From NCBI RefSeq assembly GCF_014196335.1, contig NZ_JACIDM010000002.1, forward strand, positions 248,001 to 312,000: 64,000 nucleotides of DNA. The letters are read 5' to 3'. This DNA is from Brevundimonas lenta (GTDB lineage: Bacteria > Pseudomonadota > Alphaproteobacteria > Caulobacterales > Caulobacteraceae). Below the pieces are notes generated by a model. The model was not told the origin of the DNA. It searched no databases and was given only the letters and a program-made list of their open reading frames with translations. The translations under genes and the position numbers were made by a program. Positions 1-8,470 of the stretch are shown here, piece after piece (position 1 is the first letter of the stretch; each line of letters opens with the position of its first letter).

Positions 1-564
1 CGCGCCGACAATCTGATCGTGTCCATCTGGGCCGTGAACGACACGCGTGAGGCCGCCGGCCGTCGCGACGAACTCATGCGGACCCTGCGCAGCATGGCGC
101 GGGCAGCCCAGAACGAGCCCGATATCGCCCTGAGCATCCAGGTGGATGGCCAACTGGTCGCCTTCAACGAGGACATGGTGTCCAGCCTGACGCTGGGTGT
201 CGACGACGACCGCTCGGACACCAGCACCGCCAGCCTGATCGTCAAGACGCCGATCCGCCCCGGCGACACGCTCGACTCCGCCTCGGGACGGATCGTCCAG
301 TTCGTCGCCCGGATCGACAAGGCCGGCCGGTCGCTGGTCAACATCAACGGCGGCTGGCAGCTGTCGATCGTCAATCCCGCCCAGTACCGGCCTGCGGTTG
401 TCGAGGCGATCGCCGCGGACGCCAGGCGGACCACGGCGATGTTTGGGCCGGACTATGCGGTCGAGGTCGAGGGCATGGCCAACAACCTCACTTGGGTGCA
501 GTCGGGCCCGCTCGATCTGGCGCTGTTCATTCCCTACAGCATGTCGGTGACGCCGAAGCCGTGA
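1..564 (+). CDS. C-terminal part of an unrecognised protein, open at left edge
   Basis: The frame is open from base 1 to a stop at 564, so the gene starts outside the window; the GTG at 19 is probably internal. The visible 187 residues have alternating charged and hydrophobic stretches, no Cys, no membrane segment and no motif I recognise. An acidic DDDRSDTST stretch precedes a predicted beta-rich part (ASGRIVQFVARIDKAG). It ends 11 bases from the stop of a convergent gene. No function is assigned; that it is a real gene rests on the uninterrupted frame and Caulobacterales-like codon use. Confidence 0.7.
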   Translation, partial: RADNLIVSIWAVNDTREAAGRRDELMRTLRSMARAAQNEPDIALSIQVDGQLVAFNEDMVSSLTLGVDDDRSDTSTASLIVKTPIRPGDTLDSASGRIVQFVARIDKAGRSLVNINGGWQLSIVNPAQYRPAVVEAIAADARRTTAMFGPDYAVEVEGMANNLTWVQSGPLDLALFIPYSMSVTPKP

Positions 565-575
565 CGCGTCGGCCG

Positions 576-968
576 CTACGGGGTCGGCGACGCGACGCCG
601 ACCTCCGGCGCTCCGCCCAGGAAGGTCGCGCACCACGTCAGCGGGCGGCGCAGGCCTTCCGGCGGCATCCGCCCCGTCAGGCTCAGCCGGCAGTAGGCGC
701 CCGCGGCCGGTCCCGTGTCCGACGGCGAGAACAGAACGACCGTCCTTGCGCCAGGCGACGACAGCATCCGCATCGGCACGCCGTTGTGGTTGATGTTGAA
801 CAGGACGCCGTCGGCGGCTTGCGCGCCCAGCAGGCTGCGGGCCTGGCCCTCGCGGTCTCCCGGCTCCAGCCGGAACAGCTCGGCGTGGTACGCGTCGCCG
901 GGCTCGGCCGTCATCGTGAACGCCGGATCGGCCGCCGCCGTCGCCAGGGCGATAAACAAATGGATCAT
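576..968 (-). CDS. Small exported protein of unknown function
   Basis: Encodes 130 residues. I chose ATG 968 over the upstream frame extension to 1016 because GGGGAG lies 7 bases before it and the protein then begins with a short hydrophobic signal-like segment, MIHLFIALATAAADPAF. The rest has two Cys (AYCRLSL and LTWCATF) that could form a disulfide, which fits a periplasmic location. I do not recognise the family. It is convergent with the partial gene to its left and divergent from the hydrolase gene to its right. Confidence 0.6.
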   Translation of the reverse strand: MIHLFIALATAAADPAFTMTAEPGDAYHAELFRLEPGDREGQARSLLGAQAADGVLFNINHNGVPMRMLSSPGARTVVLFSPSDTGPAAGAYCRLSLTGRMPPEGLRRPLTWCATFLGGAPEVGVASPTP

Positions 969-1062
969 GAAGCGACTCCCCCACGGCCACGCTAGCCTGG
1001 GCGGCCAGGTCGCCACAAGCTGACGGCTGGACCCTTGGCGCGGGCCGCCGTATCAGCCCGGC

Positions 1063-2115
1063 ATGACCGAAGAACCCGAAGTCCTCGCCCGCATCGAATC
1101 CGGCATCGGCCGCATCACCCTGAACCGGCCGAAGGCGCTGCACGCCCTGAACCGCGCCATGTGCGAGGCGATGATCGAGGCGCTGCTGGCCTGGCGCGAG
1201 GACGACGCGGTCAAATCGGTGCTGATCGACCATTCGGGCGAGCGCGGCTTCTGCGCCGGCGGCGACATCCGCATGATCGCCGAAAGCGGGGCAGGGGACG
1301 CCTCGGCGGCCAAGGCCTTCTTCGACACCGAGTACAAGCTGAACCACCTGCTGTTCGAATACCCCAAGGCGGTGACGGCCATCGTCGACGGCATCGTCAT
1401 GGGCGGCGGCGTCGGCATCTCCGAGCCGGCGGATGTCCGCATCGCCACCGAACGCACCACCTACGCCATGCCCGAGACCGGCATCGGCCTGTTCCCCGAC
1501 GTCGGCGGCGGCTGGTTCCTGCCGCGTCTGCCGGGCCAGACCGGCGTCTGGCTGGCGCTGACCGGCGCGCGCCTCAAGGCGGCCGACACCGTCTTCCTCG
1601 GCATCCACACCCACTATCTGTCGACCGACAGCCTGGAGGCGTTCCGCGCCATCCTGTCGGCCGACCCGGCCTATCCCATCGACGTCGCCGACGGCCTCGA
1701 GGAAGACGCCGGCGAAGCGCCGGTCGAGGCCCATCTGGAGGCCATCGACCGCCTGTTCGGCTTCGACACCGTCGAGGAGATCTTCGCGGCGCTGGAAGCC
1801 GACGGTTCGGACTGGGCCCTGGCCCAGCTCGCCGTGCTGAAGACCAAGTCGCCGCAGTCCCTGAAGGTCTCCCTGCGCCAGCTCCGCACCGGCGCCGGCC
1901 TGACCTCCTTCGCCGACAACATGGCCATGGAATATGCGCTGGGCGGCCGCGCCGTCCGCACCCACGACTTCCAGGAAGGCGTCCGCGCCGTCATCGTCGA
2001 CAAGGACAACGCCCCCAGATGGTCGCCCGCCGAGCTGGCCGGCGTCACCGACGCCGACCTCGACGCCCTGTTCGCCCCGTTGCCGGACGATGAGGCCTGG
2101 AAGCCGCTCCTCTAA
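1063..2115 (+). CDS. 3-hydroxyisobutyryl-CoA hydrolase (crotonase superfamily)
   Basis: Hydrolyses 3-hydroxyisobutyryl-CoA to 3-hydroxyisobutyrate in valine breakdown. The 350 residues match the length of this subfamily, longer than ordinary enoyl-CoA hydratases (about 260). The crotonase fold is seen in LNRPKALHALN near residue 20, the oxyanion-hole segment GFCAGGDIR near 65 and MGGGVGIS near 110; FPDVGGGWFLPR near 145 is typical of the hydrolase branch, where an acidic residue in this loop is catalytic. The enzyme for the next step, 3-hydroxyisobutyrate dehydrogenase, lies at 4647 on the same strand, separated by two unrelated genes and a repeat block. Some homologs are annotated simply as enoyl-CoA hydratase/isomerase. 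Confidence 0.88.
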   Translation: MTEEPEVLARIESGIGRITLNRPKALHALNRAMCEAMIEALLAWREDDAVKSVLIDHSGERGFCAGGDIRMIAESGAGDASAAKAFFDTEYKLNHLLFEYPKAVTAIVDGIVMGGGVGISEPADVRIATERTTYAMPETGIGLFPDVGGGWFLPRLPGQTGVWLALTGARLKAADTVFLGIHTHYLSTDSLEAFRAILSADPAYPIDVADGLEEDAGEAPVEAHLEAIDRLFGFDTVEEIFAALEADGSDWALAQLAVLKTKSPQSLKVSLRQLRTGAGLTSFADNMAMEYALGGRAVRTHDFQEGVRAVIVDKDNAPRWSPAELAGVTDADLDALFAPLPDDEAWKPLL

Positions 2116-2181
2116 CTCCGGAGGGGTTGCATCCCGCCGCGAACCGGAGCGTATCTTCGCGGTCCGGTTGGAGGGATCGCC

Positions 2182-2973
2182 ATGCTGAAACCCGTCGTTG
2201 TCATCGTCGCCGTAGCCGCCGCGCTGATCGCAGGCTGCTCATCCGCCGAACCGTGGGCGGGCCGGGGCGACCGGATGGCGACGAACACCTATCAGGCCAT
2301 GGCCCTGGCCGATCTCCAGCGCGCCGCCATCACCGATCCGCTGCGCCCGGCTGACGAGGTCGCCCGCGACCAGTATCGCCATCCGGACCGCATCCTGGCC
2401 TTCGCCCAGGTCCAGCCGGGCTGGAAGATCGCCGACATCCGTCCCGGCGCCGGCTATTTCACCCGCCTGTTCTCCCGCGTCGTCGGCGACGAGGGGAAGG
2501 TCTACGCCTTCGTGCCCAACCGCACCGCCGAGCGCGAGAACCCCCGCGCCGACCTGCTGGTCGAGGCCTATTCCAACGTCATGCGGGTCAACGGCGACCT
2601 GAACACCATGAGCTTCCCCGAGCCGCTCGACGCCGTGTTCATGAGCCAGGAATATCACGACTTCCACATCCCGGCGTTCAACACCGACGTGGCCCTGATG
2701 AACCGGGCGATCTACGACGCGCTCAAGCCGGGTGGTTATTTCATCGTCATCGACCACTCGGGCCGCGCCGGCACCGGACACACCGAAGTCCAGAGCCTGC
2801 ACCGCATCGAGGGCGCCTCGCTGCGCGCCGAGGTCGAGGCCGCCGGCTTCATCTTCGACGGGGAGTCATCCGCCCTCGTCAACACCGCCGACGACCGCAC
2901 CATCAATGTCTTCGACGAGGCCATTCGCGGCCGCACCGACCAGTTTGTGTACCGTTTCCGAAAACCCGGCTGA
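2182..2973 (+). CDS. Methyltransferase-like lipoprotein (first of a tandem pair)
   Basis: 263 residues beginning with a lipoprotein signal: hydrophobic VVVIVAVAAALIAGC with a lipobox LIAGC around residue 19, so the mature protein should be membrane-anchored and face the periplasm. The rest is a class I methyltransferase-like Rossmann domain: motif I is IADIRPGAGYFTRLFS (about residue 90), followed by EYHDFHIP (about 155) and LKPGGYFIVIDHSG (about 185). GGAGGG-like purine-rich sequence precedes ATG 2182. Its nearest relative is the next gene. SAM is not known to be available in the periplasm, so the enzymatic role is open; the family is usually annotated only as predicted methyltransferase. 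Confidence 0.8.
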   Translation: MLKPVVVIVAVAAALIAGCSSAEPWAGRGDRMATNTYQAMALADLQRAAITDPLRPADEVARDQYRHPDRILAFAQVQPGWKIADIRPGAGYFTRLFSRVVGDEGKVYAFVPNRTAERENPRADLLVEAYSNVMRVNGDLNTMSFPEPLDAVFMSQEYHDFHIPAFNTDVALMNRAIYDALKPGGYFIVIDHSGRAGTGHTEVQSLHRIEGASLRAEVEAAGFIFDGESSALVNTADDRTINVFDEAIRGRTDQFVYRFRKPG

Positions 2974-3001
2974 GGCCGGGTCCCCCCAAGGAGGCCTGCC
3001 C

Positions 3002-3757
3002 ATGCGTCGTTCCGTCATCCTGGCCGTCTCGGCCGTTCTCGCCCTCTCGCCGTTCGCCGCGGTCGCCCAGACCGGGCCCCAGCCGGCGGCCTTCACAGCC
3101 GCCCTCGCGGATTCCGTACGAACGCCCGGCGACCGGGCCCGTGACGAGGTCCGCCACCCCGCCGAAACCCTCGCCTTCGCCGAGGTCGAGCCCGGCCAGA
3201 AGGTCGTCGATATGATCATCGGCGGCGGCTACTTCACCCGCACCTTCTCCGCCGCCGTCGGCCCCGAGGGCCATGTCACGGCCTGGCAGCCCGAGCAGTT
3301 CGTCGCCTTCGATCCCGGCTACGGCGCCGCCCTGATGGAGGTCGACGCCCTGGTCAATGTGGAGGGTCTGCGCACGCCCATCGGCGAGCCCGGCTTCCCG
3401 TCCGGCCAGGACCTGATCTTCACCGCCCAGAACTATCACGACCTGCATCTCCGGCCGTTCCCCGCCGACACCGCCTCCAGGGTCAACGCCGCCGCCTTCG
3501 CCGCCCTCAAGCCCGGCGGCCTCTATGTCATCATCGACCACAACGCCGTCGCCGGCTCGGACCTCGCCGTCGCCGACGACCTGCACCGCATCGACATCGA
3601 GACGGTCAAGCGCGAGGTCGAGGCCGCCGGCTTCGTCCTCGACGGCCAGAGCGACCTCCTCGCCAACACCACCGACCCGCTCACCGCCAACGTCTTCGAC
3701 GACTCCATCCGCGGCCACACCAGCCAGTTCATGCTGCGCTTCAAAAAGCCGGAGTAA
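3002..3757 (+). CDS. Exported methyltransferase-like protein (second of a tandem pair)
   Basis: 251 residues. ATG 3002 follows a strong AAGGAGG with 7 bases spacing, overriding a longer open frame to the left. A Sec signal (VILAVSAVLALSPFAAVAQ) predicts cleavage after AVAQ, without a lipobox, so this copy should be soluble in the periplasm while its upstream paralog is lipidated. The domain has motif I VVDMIIGGGYFTRTFS, the pair-specific QNYHDLHL, and LKPGGLYVIIDHNAVAG. Both copies end with a matching FDDSIRGHTSQF-type tail. They start 28 bases apart stop to start and are probably cotranscribed. The repeat at 3761 begins 3 bases after its stop codon. Confidence 0.8.
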   Translation: MRRSVILAVSAVLALSPFAAVAQTGPQPAAFTAALADSVRTPGDRARDEVRHPAETLAFAEVEPGQKVVDMIIGGGYFTRTFSAAVGPEGHVTAWQPEQFVAFDPGYGAALMEVDALVNVEGLRTPIGEPGFPSGQDLIFTAQNYHDLHLRPFPADTASRVNAAAFAALKPGGLYVIIDHNAVAGSDLAVADDLHRIDIETVKREVEAAGFVLDGQSDLLANTTDPLTANVFDDSIRGHTSQFMLRFKKPE

Positions 3758-3760
3758 CCT

Positions 3761-3907
3761 CCCTCTCCCGATGGGAGAGGGCTTGAGCGCCCGCGAGCGA
3801 AGCGAGTGGCTGCGCGAAAGGGTGAGGGTCGACTGTCGGCCAGTCGGCGCGCGCCGACCCTCATCCGACCGGGCTCCGCCCGGCCACCTTCTCCCATCGG
3901 GAGAAGG
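3761..3907 (+). repeat. Composite palindromic repeat, family P1, copy 1
   Basis: About 147 bases bounded by two self-complementary blocks: CCCTCTCCCGATGGGAGAGG at the left and CCTTCTCCCATCGGGAGAAG at the right, which are also near inverted repeats of each other. Inside the ends are GGTGAGGGTCGA and CGACCCTCATCCGA. The whole unit, read in reverse, matches 27184-27332 closely, including the interior CCGGGCGGAGCCCGG-type hairpin and GCGCTCAAGCCC. It starts 3 bases after the stop of the exported methyltransferase-like gene. It is noncoding and could act as a terminator or mRNA 3' stabiliser; its mobility mechanism is unknown. Confidence 0.85.
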
Positions 3908-3922
3908 ACTCCTCCTTTGCTT

Positions 3923-4087
3923 TCGTCATCCTCCGGCGACCCTCGCGCATGCGAGGGGAGACCGGGGGACCCAGCGGCGCGCGTGAGCGCGAACTGTCAC
4001 GAGCACCGGCGGCTGACGTTCGCCTTCGCTGACGCTTCGGCGCCCGCTGGGTCCCCCGGTCGCCCTTCGGGCGCCGGAGGATGACGA
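3923..4087. repeat. Composite palindromic repeat, family P3
   Basis: Ends are perfect inverted repeats, TCGTCATCCTCCGGCG at the left and its complement at the right. A second nested pair, GGGGGACCCAGCGG and CCGCTGGGTCCCCC, lies further in, so the unit could fold into one long hairpin. Sequence differs from the P1 and P2 families but the design is the same. It sits directly between the P1 copy and the long repeat in the 889-base gene-free stretch 3758-4646. No second copy is in this window. Confidence 0.7.
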
Positions 4088-4102
4088 TAGCAGGAAGAAA
4101 GC

Positions 4103-4538
4103 GTCGGCTATTCCCGGATTCTTTTCGCCAACCCTCTGACTTCCCCCAGCTAAATTCCCTCTACGCAGCGAGGTATCCGCCGCGCCCATAATCTCCGCAT
4201 CCCGTCGATGGGGAAGGCGTCGGATCCAGTGCCTCGACGACGACGGGGTGTGGTCGAGCGATGAAGCCCGGGCGAAGGGTAGTCCGGGGGTCCTCGTCGG
4301 ACAGCGATGGATGCTGTCCGCTTGCTCGCCGCGCATCGAAGGTGTGACCGCTGGCTCAGCCGATGTCCCACCCACGTCGCTTCCAGCAATGGCGGCGGCG
4401 GAGATCCGTCAAGGCTCTAACAGGGCCGCCAGCCGGAGGGCGCGCGAAACCAACGACCACGCGGGGCGTCCACCTCGTCGAAACGGTAAAACACAAAGCA
4501 TTCCGGGCGAGGCCCGGACGCCCCGCGCCTTCCCCTCC
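4103..4538 (+). repeat. Long repeat LR, copy A (inverted partner at 24084-24521)
   Basis: A 436-base block whose reverse complement recurs at 24084-24521. In the core 4251-4468 (copy B 24155-24373) the two copies differ only at one place, GGTGTGACCG against GGTGCGGACCG. The flanks are more diverged but still clearly aligned. That one-base length change shifts any reading frame, so the open frames crossing the block are unlikely to be genes. Local hairpins include GGACAGC-N7-GCTGTCC and CCGGGC-GAG-GCCCGG near the right end. The repeat lies upstream of the 4647 dehydrogenase gene in the same orientation, as copy B does for its neighbour. It may be a structured RNA, a long leader, or a nonautonomous mobile element. 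Confidence 0.9.
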
Positions 4539-4646
4539 ATCCTGCCGGTCCCGCCGGCGGGCGCCTCGACGCATGTCCGGAGACTGGCGGCTGGCGCAAC
4601 GCTCCGCCGCGCGCTAACCCCTCCCCAAAATCAAAGGGAGAACGCC

Positions 4647-5552
4647 ATGACCCACAAGATCGCCTTCATCGGCCTCGGCAACATGGGCGGGGGCATGGCC
4701 GCCAACCAGGCGAAGGCCGGCCAACAGGTCGCCGCCTTCGACCTCTCCCAGGCCGCGCTGGATCGCGCCGCCGCCGCCGGCTGCACGCCCGTGGCCTCGG
4801 TCGCCGAGGCGGTGAAGGACGCCGACGTGGTCATCACCATGCTGCCCGCCGGCCCGCATGTGCTGAAGGTCTATTCGGAGCAGATCATCGGCGCCGCGCC
4901 CTCGACCGCCCTGCTGCTCGACTGCTCGACCATCGACGTCGACACCGCCCGCAAGGTCGCCGGCCTGGCCAGGGACGCCGGCTACGCCTTCGCCGACGCA
5001 CCCGTCTCGGGCGGCACCATGGCCGCCGACGCCGGCACCCTGGCCTTCATGGTCGGCTGCGACGAGCCCGACTTCGCCCGCATCGAGGCGGCCCTGGAAC
5101 CCATGAGCCGCGCCACCTTCCGCGCCGGCGACCACGGCGCGGGGCAGGCGGCCAAGATCTGCAACAACATGATCCTCGGCATCACCATGCTGGGCACCTG
5201 CGAGGCCGTCGCCCTCGCCGAGAAGCTGGGCCTCGACCCGGCGAAGATGTTCGACATCGTCGCCAAATCCTCGGGCCAGAGCTGGTCGGTCACCACCTAC
5301 TATCCGTGGCCCGGCCCGGTGCCGACCGCGCCGTCCAACCGCAACTACGACGGCGGATTCGCCGCCGCCATGATGCTCAAGGACCTCAAGCTGGCCCAGG
5401 GCGCCGCCGCGAAGGCCGGCGCCTCGACCCCGCTCGGCGCCCAGACCGAGGCCCTGTTCCAGATGTTCAACGGCCTCGGCTACGGCGGCCGCGACTTCTC
5501 CGGCATCCTGCAGATGTTGCGCGGCAAGCTGGATGAGCTCGAAAAGGGCTAG
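4647..5552 (+). CDS. mmsB: 3-hydroxyisobutyrate dehydrogenase
   Basis: Oxidises 3-hydroxyisobutyrate to methylmalonate semialdehyde with NAD+, valine catabolism. 301 residues, the usual family length. The N-terminal Rossmann fingerprint is IAFIGLGNMGGGMAANQ (residues 4-20); the substrate motif DAPVSGGTMAADAGTL lies near 120 and the catalytic lysine segment GQAAKICNNM near 170. ATG 4647 has AAAGGGAG 6 bases upstream; the frame is open much further left, but that part runs through the long repeat and is not coding. The hydrolase acting one step earlier is at 1063. Confidence 0.92.
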   Translation: MTHKIAFIGLGNMGGGMAANQAKAGQQVAAFDLSQAALDRAAAAGCTPVASVAEAVKDADVVITMLPAGPHVLKVYSEQIIGAAPSTALLLDCSTIDVDTARKVAGLARDAGYAFADAPVSGGTMAADAGTLAFMVGCDEPDFARIEAALEPMSRATFRAGDHGAGQAAKICNNMILGITMLGTCEAVALAEKLGLDPAKMFDIVAKSSGQSWSVTTYYPWPGPVPTAPSNRNYDGGFAAAMMLKDLKLAQGAAAKAGASTPLGAQTEALFQMFNGLGYGGRDFSGILQMLRGKLDELEKG

Positions 5553-5594
5553 GCGCACGTCCATTTCCCGAAACGGCGATCACCTGCACATCGC

Positions 5595-5615
5595 AACTGA
5601 GAACCGTTATCAATT
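5595..5615. promoter_or_regulatory. Possible Fur/Irr-like operator upstream of hemA
   Basis: The partial palindrome TGAGAA-CCG-TTATCA at 5598-5612, flanked by AAC and ATT, resembles the 6-3-6 arrangement of iron-responsive (Fur-type) sites, with five of six arm positions symmetric. It lies about 100 bases before the hemA start, where iron control of heme synthesis would make sense. I have no score for it; similarity by eye only. Confidence 0.25.
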
Positions 5616-5711
5616 GAGGACGTTGCGACGATTTAGCCTGTTCGTCTGATAGACTTTCGCGGCGTCGCGGCGCAAAACCCGCGAAACTTCGTCAGGCGCG
5701 CAGAGACTGAA

Positions 5712-6938
5712 TTGTTCGACTACCAGGCCGCATTCGAAACCGCCGTTGAGCAGGTGAAGGGCGAGGGGCGCTACCGCGTCTTCGCCGACCTCAAGCGCGT
5801 GCGCGGCCAGTTCCCCAAGGCCATCCGCCGCCGCGCCGACGGGTCCGAACAGGACGTCGTCGTCTGGTGCTCGAACGACTACCTCGGCATGGGCCAGCAC
5901 CCGGTCGTGCTCGACGCCATGAAGGACGAGGTCGATGCGGCGGGCGCCGGCGCCGGCGGCACCCGCAACATCTCCGGCACGACCCGCTCGGCCGTCGACC
6001 TGGAAGCCGAGCTCGCCTCCTGGCACCGCAAGGAAGCCGCGCTCCTCTTCACCTCGGGCTACGTCGCCAACGAGGCCACCCTGACCACCCTGCAGCGCAT
6101 CCTGCCGGGCCTGATCATCTTCTCCGACTCGCTGAACCACGCCTCGATGATTGCCGGCATCCGCAACGGCGGCTGCGAGCGGCACATCTTCGCCCACAAC
6201 GACCTCGAACACCTCGAAGCCCTGCTGGCCGCGGCCCCGGCTGACGCGCCCAAGCTGATCGCCTTCGAGAGCGTCTACTCGATGGACGGCGACATCGCCG
6301 ACCTCGCCGGCACCATCGCCCTGGCGAAGAAATACGGCGCCATGACCTATCTGGACGAAGTCCACGCGGTTGGCCTCTACGGCCCCACCGGCGCAGGCGT
6401 CGCCGAGCGCGACGGTCTGCTGGACGGCATCGACATCGTCGAATGCACCCTCGGCAAGGCCATCGGCGTCATGGGCGGCTACATCGCCGCCGACGCGGTG
6501 ATCATCGACGCCGTGCGCAGCTGGGCCTCGGGCTTCATCTTCACCACCAGCCTGCCGCCCGCGCTCACCGCCGGCGCCCTGGCCTCGGTGCGTCACCTCA
6601 AGGCCCACCCGGAACTGCGCGACGCCCACCAGGAGCGCGCCGCCACCCTCAAGGCCCGCTTCGTCGCCGCCGGCATCCCGGTGATGGAATCGGTCAGCCA
6701 CATCGTCCCGGTCTTCGTCGGCGATCCGGTCCACACCAAGATGATCTCGGACATGCTGCTGGAGCAGCACGGCATCTACGTCCAGCCGATCAACTATCCG
6801 ACCGTGCCCAAGGGCACCGAGCGCCTGCGCTTCACGCCCTCGCCGAACCACACCGACGCCATGATGGACGATCTGGTGCAGGCGATGGACGCGCTCTGGA
6901 CCCACTGCAACGTGGCGCGCCTCCCTGCCGTCGCCTGA
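5712..6938 (+). CDS. hemA: 5-aminolevulinate synthase
   Basis: PLP enzyme condensing glycine and succinyl-CoA to 5-aminolevulinate, the first step of heme synthesis by the C4 (Shemin) route of alphaproteobacteria. 408 residues, as in characterised HemA proteins. The family N-terminus ([11 protein letters not shown]) begins right after a TTG at 5712; no ATG or GTG fits, so TTG is the likely start, preceded only by a weak purine stretch. Motifs: [13 protein letters not shown] near 80, [12 protein letters not shown] near 115, [13 protein letters not shown] near 215, and [11 protein letters not shown] with the PLP lysine at Lys249. A small DUF6898-like gene and glyA, which interconverts serine and the HemA substrate glycine, follow. 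Confidence 0.96.
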   Translation: MFDYQAAFETAVEQVKGEGRYRVFADLKRVRGQFPKAIRRRADGSEQDVVVWCSNDYLGMGQHPVVLDAMKDEVDAAGAGAGGTRNISGTTRSAVDLEAELASWHRKEAALLFTSGYVANEATLTTLQRILPGLIIFSDSLNHASMIAGIRNGGCERHIFAHNDLEHLEALLAAAPADAPKLIAFESVYSMDGDIADLAGTIALAKKYGAMTYLDEVHAVGLYGPTGAGVAERDGLLDGIDIVECTLGKAIGVMGGYIAADAVIIDAVRSWASGFIFTTSLPPALTAGALASVRHLKAHPELRDAHQERAATLKARFVAAGIPVMESVSHIVPVFVGDPVHTKMISDMLLEQHGIYVQPINYPTVPKGTERLRFTPSPNHTDAMMDDLVQAMDALWTHCNVARLPAVA

Positions 6939-6966
6939 CCCGGAGCTCGGCGAGGTCATCCTTGAG

Positions 6967-7113
6967 ATGACCCGCACCGGCACATATCTGAAGTGCTCCG
7001 CGATCCACGTCGCCACCGGCCTCGAAGTCTCCGCCATCGGCCCTGTCACTGAACCGAGGGCCTTGGAACGCGTCGCCGTGGCCAAGCTGAAACGGGCTCT
7101 GTCCGCTCGCTGA
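6967..7113 (+). CDS. Small DUF6898-like protein
   Basis: A short gene between hemA and glyA. From ATG 6967 it encodes 48 residues (MTRTGTYLKCSAIHVATGLE through RAL), but the family normally has a few more N-terminal residues, and the preceding codons here read ELGEVILE, which fit that pattern. No ATG, GTG or TTG exists upstream in frame before the stop at 6862-6864; CTG 6925 is the only candidate. The core pattern, T-G-Y-K-S-A-ATG-EVS followed by LERVAVAKL, matches a small uncharacterised alphaproteobacterial family. Function unknown. Confidence 0.6.
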   Translation: MTRTGTYLKCSAIHVATGLEVSAIGPVTEPRALERVAVAKLKRALSAR

Positions 7114-7179
7114 CCCACAAGATGTTGTGGCGGGGCCCTCGGAGGCATAAATGAACCGCCGCCATTCCCGGGGACTCCA

Positions 7180-8463
7180 GTGACCGCCTTCACCCACGAC
7201 GCCTATTTCTCGAAATCCCTCGCCGAGGCCGATCCGGACATCTTCGGTGGCATCCAGGGCGAACTGCGTCGTCAGCAGGAACAGATCGAGCTGATCGCGT
7301 CCGAGAACATCGTCTCGAAGGCGGTGCTCGAGGCCCAGGGCTCGGTCCTGACCAACAAATACGCCGAGGGGTATCCGGGCCGTCGCTACTACGGCGGCTG
7401 CGAGTACGTCGACGTCACCGAGGATCTGGCGCGTAGCCGGGCGAAGCAATTGTTCAACTGCGCCTTCGCCAACGTCCAGCCGCACTCGGGCGCCCAGGCC
7501 AACCAGGCCGTCTTCCAGGCGCTGCTGACGCCGGGCGACACCTTCCTCGGCATGGATCTCGCGGCCGGCGGCCACCTGACCCACGGCTCCCCCGCCAACC
7601 AGTCGGGCAAGTGGTTCCGGCCCGTGACCTACAAGGTCTCCGAGGACACCCACCTGATCGACTACGACCACGTGGCCCAGATGGCCGAGCAGGAGAAGCC
7701 GAAGCTGATCCTCGCCGGCGCCTCGGCCTACAGTCGCCACATCGACTTCAAGCGCTTCCGCGAGATCGCGGATTCGGTCGGCGCCTATCTGATGGTCGAC
7801 ATGGCCCACTACGCGGGCCTGATCGCCGGCGGCGTCTATCCTGACCCGCTACCGCACGCCCACGTCGTTACCACCACCACTCACAAGACCCTGCGCGGCC
7901 CGCGCGGCGGCATGGTGCTGTCGAACGACGTCGAGCTGGGCAAGAAGATCAACTCGGCCGTCTTCCCCGGCCTGCAGGGCGGCCCGCTGGAGCACGTCAT
8001 CGCCGCCAAGGCCGTAGCGTTCGGCGAGGCCCTCAAGCCCGAGTTCAAGGCCTACGCCCGTCAGGTCGTCGACAACGCCCAGGCCCTGGCCGCCGTGCTG
8101 GTCGAGCGTGGCGCCGCCATCGTCTCGGGCGGCACCGATAGCCACCTGATGCTGGTCGACCTGCGGCCCAAGGGCGTCACCGGCAAGGCCACCGAGCACC
8201 AGCTCGAGAAGGCGCTGATGACCTGCAACAAGAACGGCGTGCCGTTCGACACCGCGCCGTTCACGGTCACTTCGGGCGTCCGTCTGGGCACGCCGGCCGG
8301 CACGACCCGCGGCTTCGGCGTCGACGAGTTCCAGCAGATCGGCCACTGGATCGCCGACGTCATCGACTCGATGAAGGGCACGGACGAGGCCGATCCGGCC
8401 GTCCAGGCCCGCGTCGCCGCCGAAGTGCGTGAGCTGACCCACCGCTTCCCGATCTACGGATGA
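7180..8463 (+). CDS. glyA: Serine hydroxymethyltransferase
   Basis: Interconverts serine and glycine with tetrahydrofolate, supplying one-carbon units. 427 residues. The start is GTG 7180. Signature regions: [11 protein letters not shown] near 30, [15 protein letters not shown] near 55, the PLP lysine segment [13 protein letters not shown] with Lys236, and [16 protein letters not shown] near 365. It begins 66 bases after the small DUF6898-like gene and ends 7 bases before nrdR, so it likely heads or belongs to the nrdR-rib-nusB-thiL run. glyA-nrdR-rib order is common in alphaproteobacteria. Confidence 0.97.
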   Translation: MTAFTHDAYFSKSLAEADPDIFGGIQGELRRQQEQIELIASENIVSKAVLEAQGSVLTNKYAEGYPGRRYYGGCEYVDVTEDLARSRAKQLFNCAFANVQPHSGAQANQAVFQALLTPGDTFLGMDLAAGGHLTHGSPANQSGKWFRPVTYKVSEDTHLIDYDHVAQMAEQEKPKLILAGASAYSRHIDFKRFREIADSVGAYLMVDMAHYAGLIAGGVYPDPLPHAHVVTTTTHKTLRGPRGGMVLSNDVELGKKINSAVFPGLQGGPLEHVIAAKAVAFGEALKPEFKAYARQVVDNAQALAAVLVERGAAIVSGGTDSHLMLVDLRPKGVTGKATEHQLEKALMTCNKNGVPFDTAPFTVTSGVRLGTPAGTTRGFGVDEFQQIGHWIADVIDSMKGTDEADPAVQARVAAEVRELTHRFPIYG

Positions 8464-8470
8464 CGCGCCC

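Noticed and set aside
4248..4646. Open frame running into the 3-hydroxyisobutyrate dehydrogenase gene
   Set aside because: It crosses the long repeat, whose second copy has a frame-breaking indel, and the dehydrogenase has its own ribosome binding site and normal N-terminus at 4647.
3758..4646. CRISPR array
   Set aside because: The repeats here are dispersed palindromic units, not short direct repeats with regular unique spacers, and no cas gene is present.
6939..7179. Glycine riboswitch before glyA
   Set aside because: The interval is mostly a small coding gene and the remaining 66 bases are too short for the aptamer.
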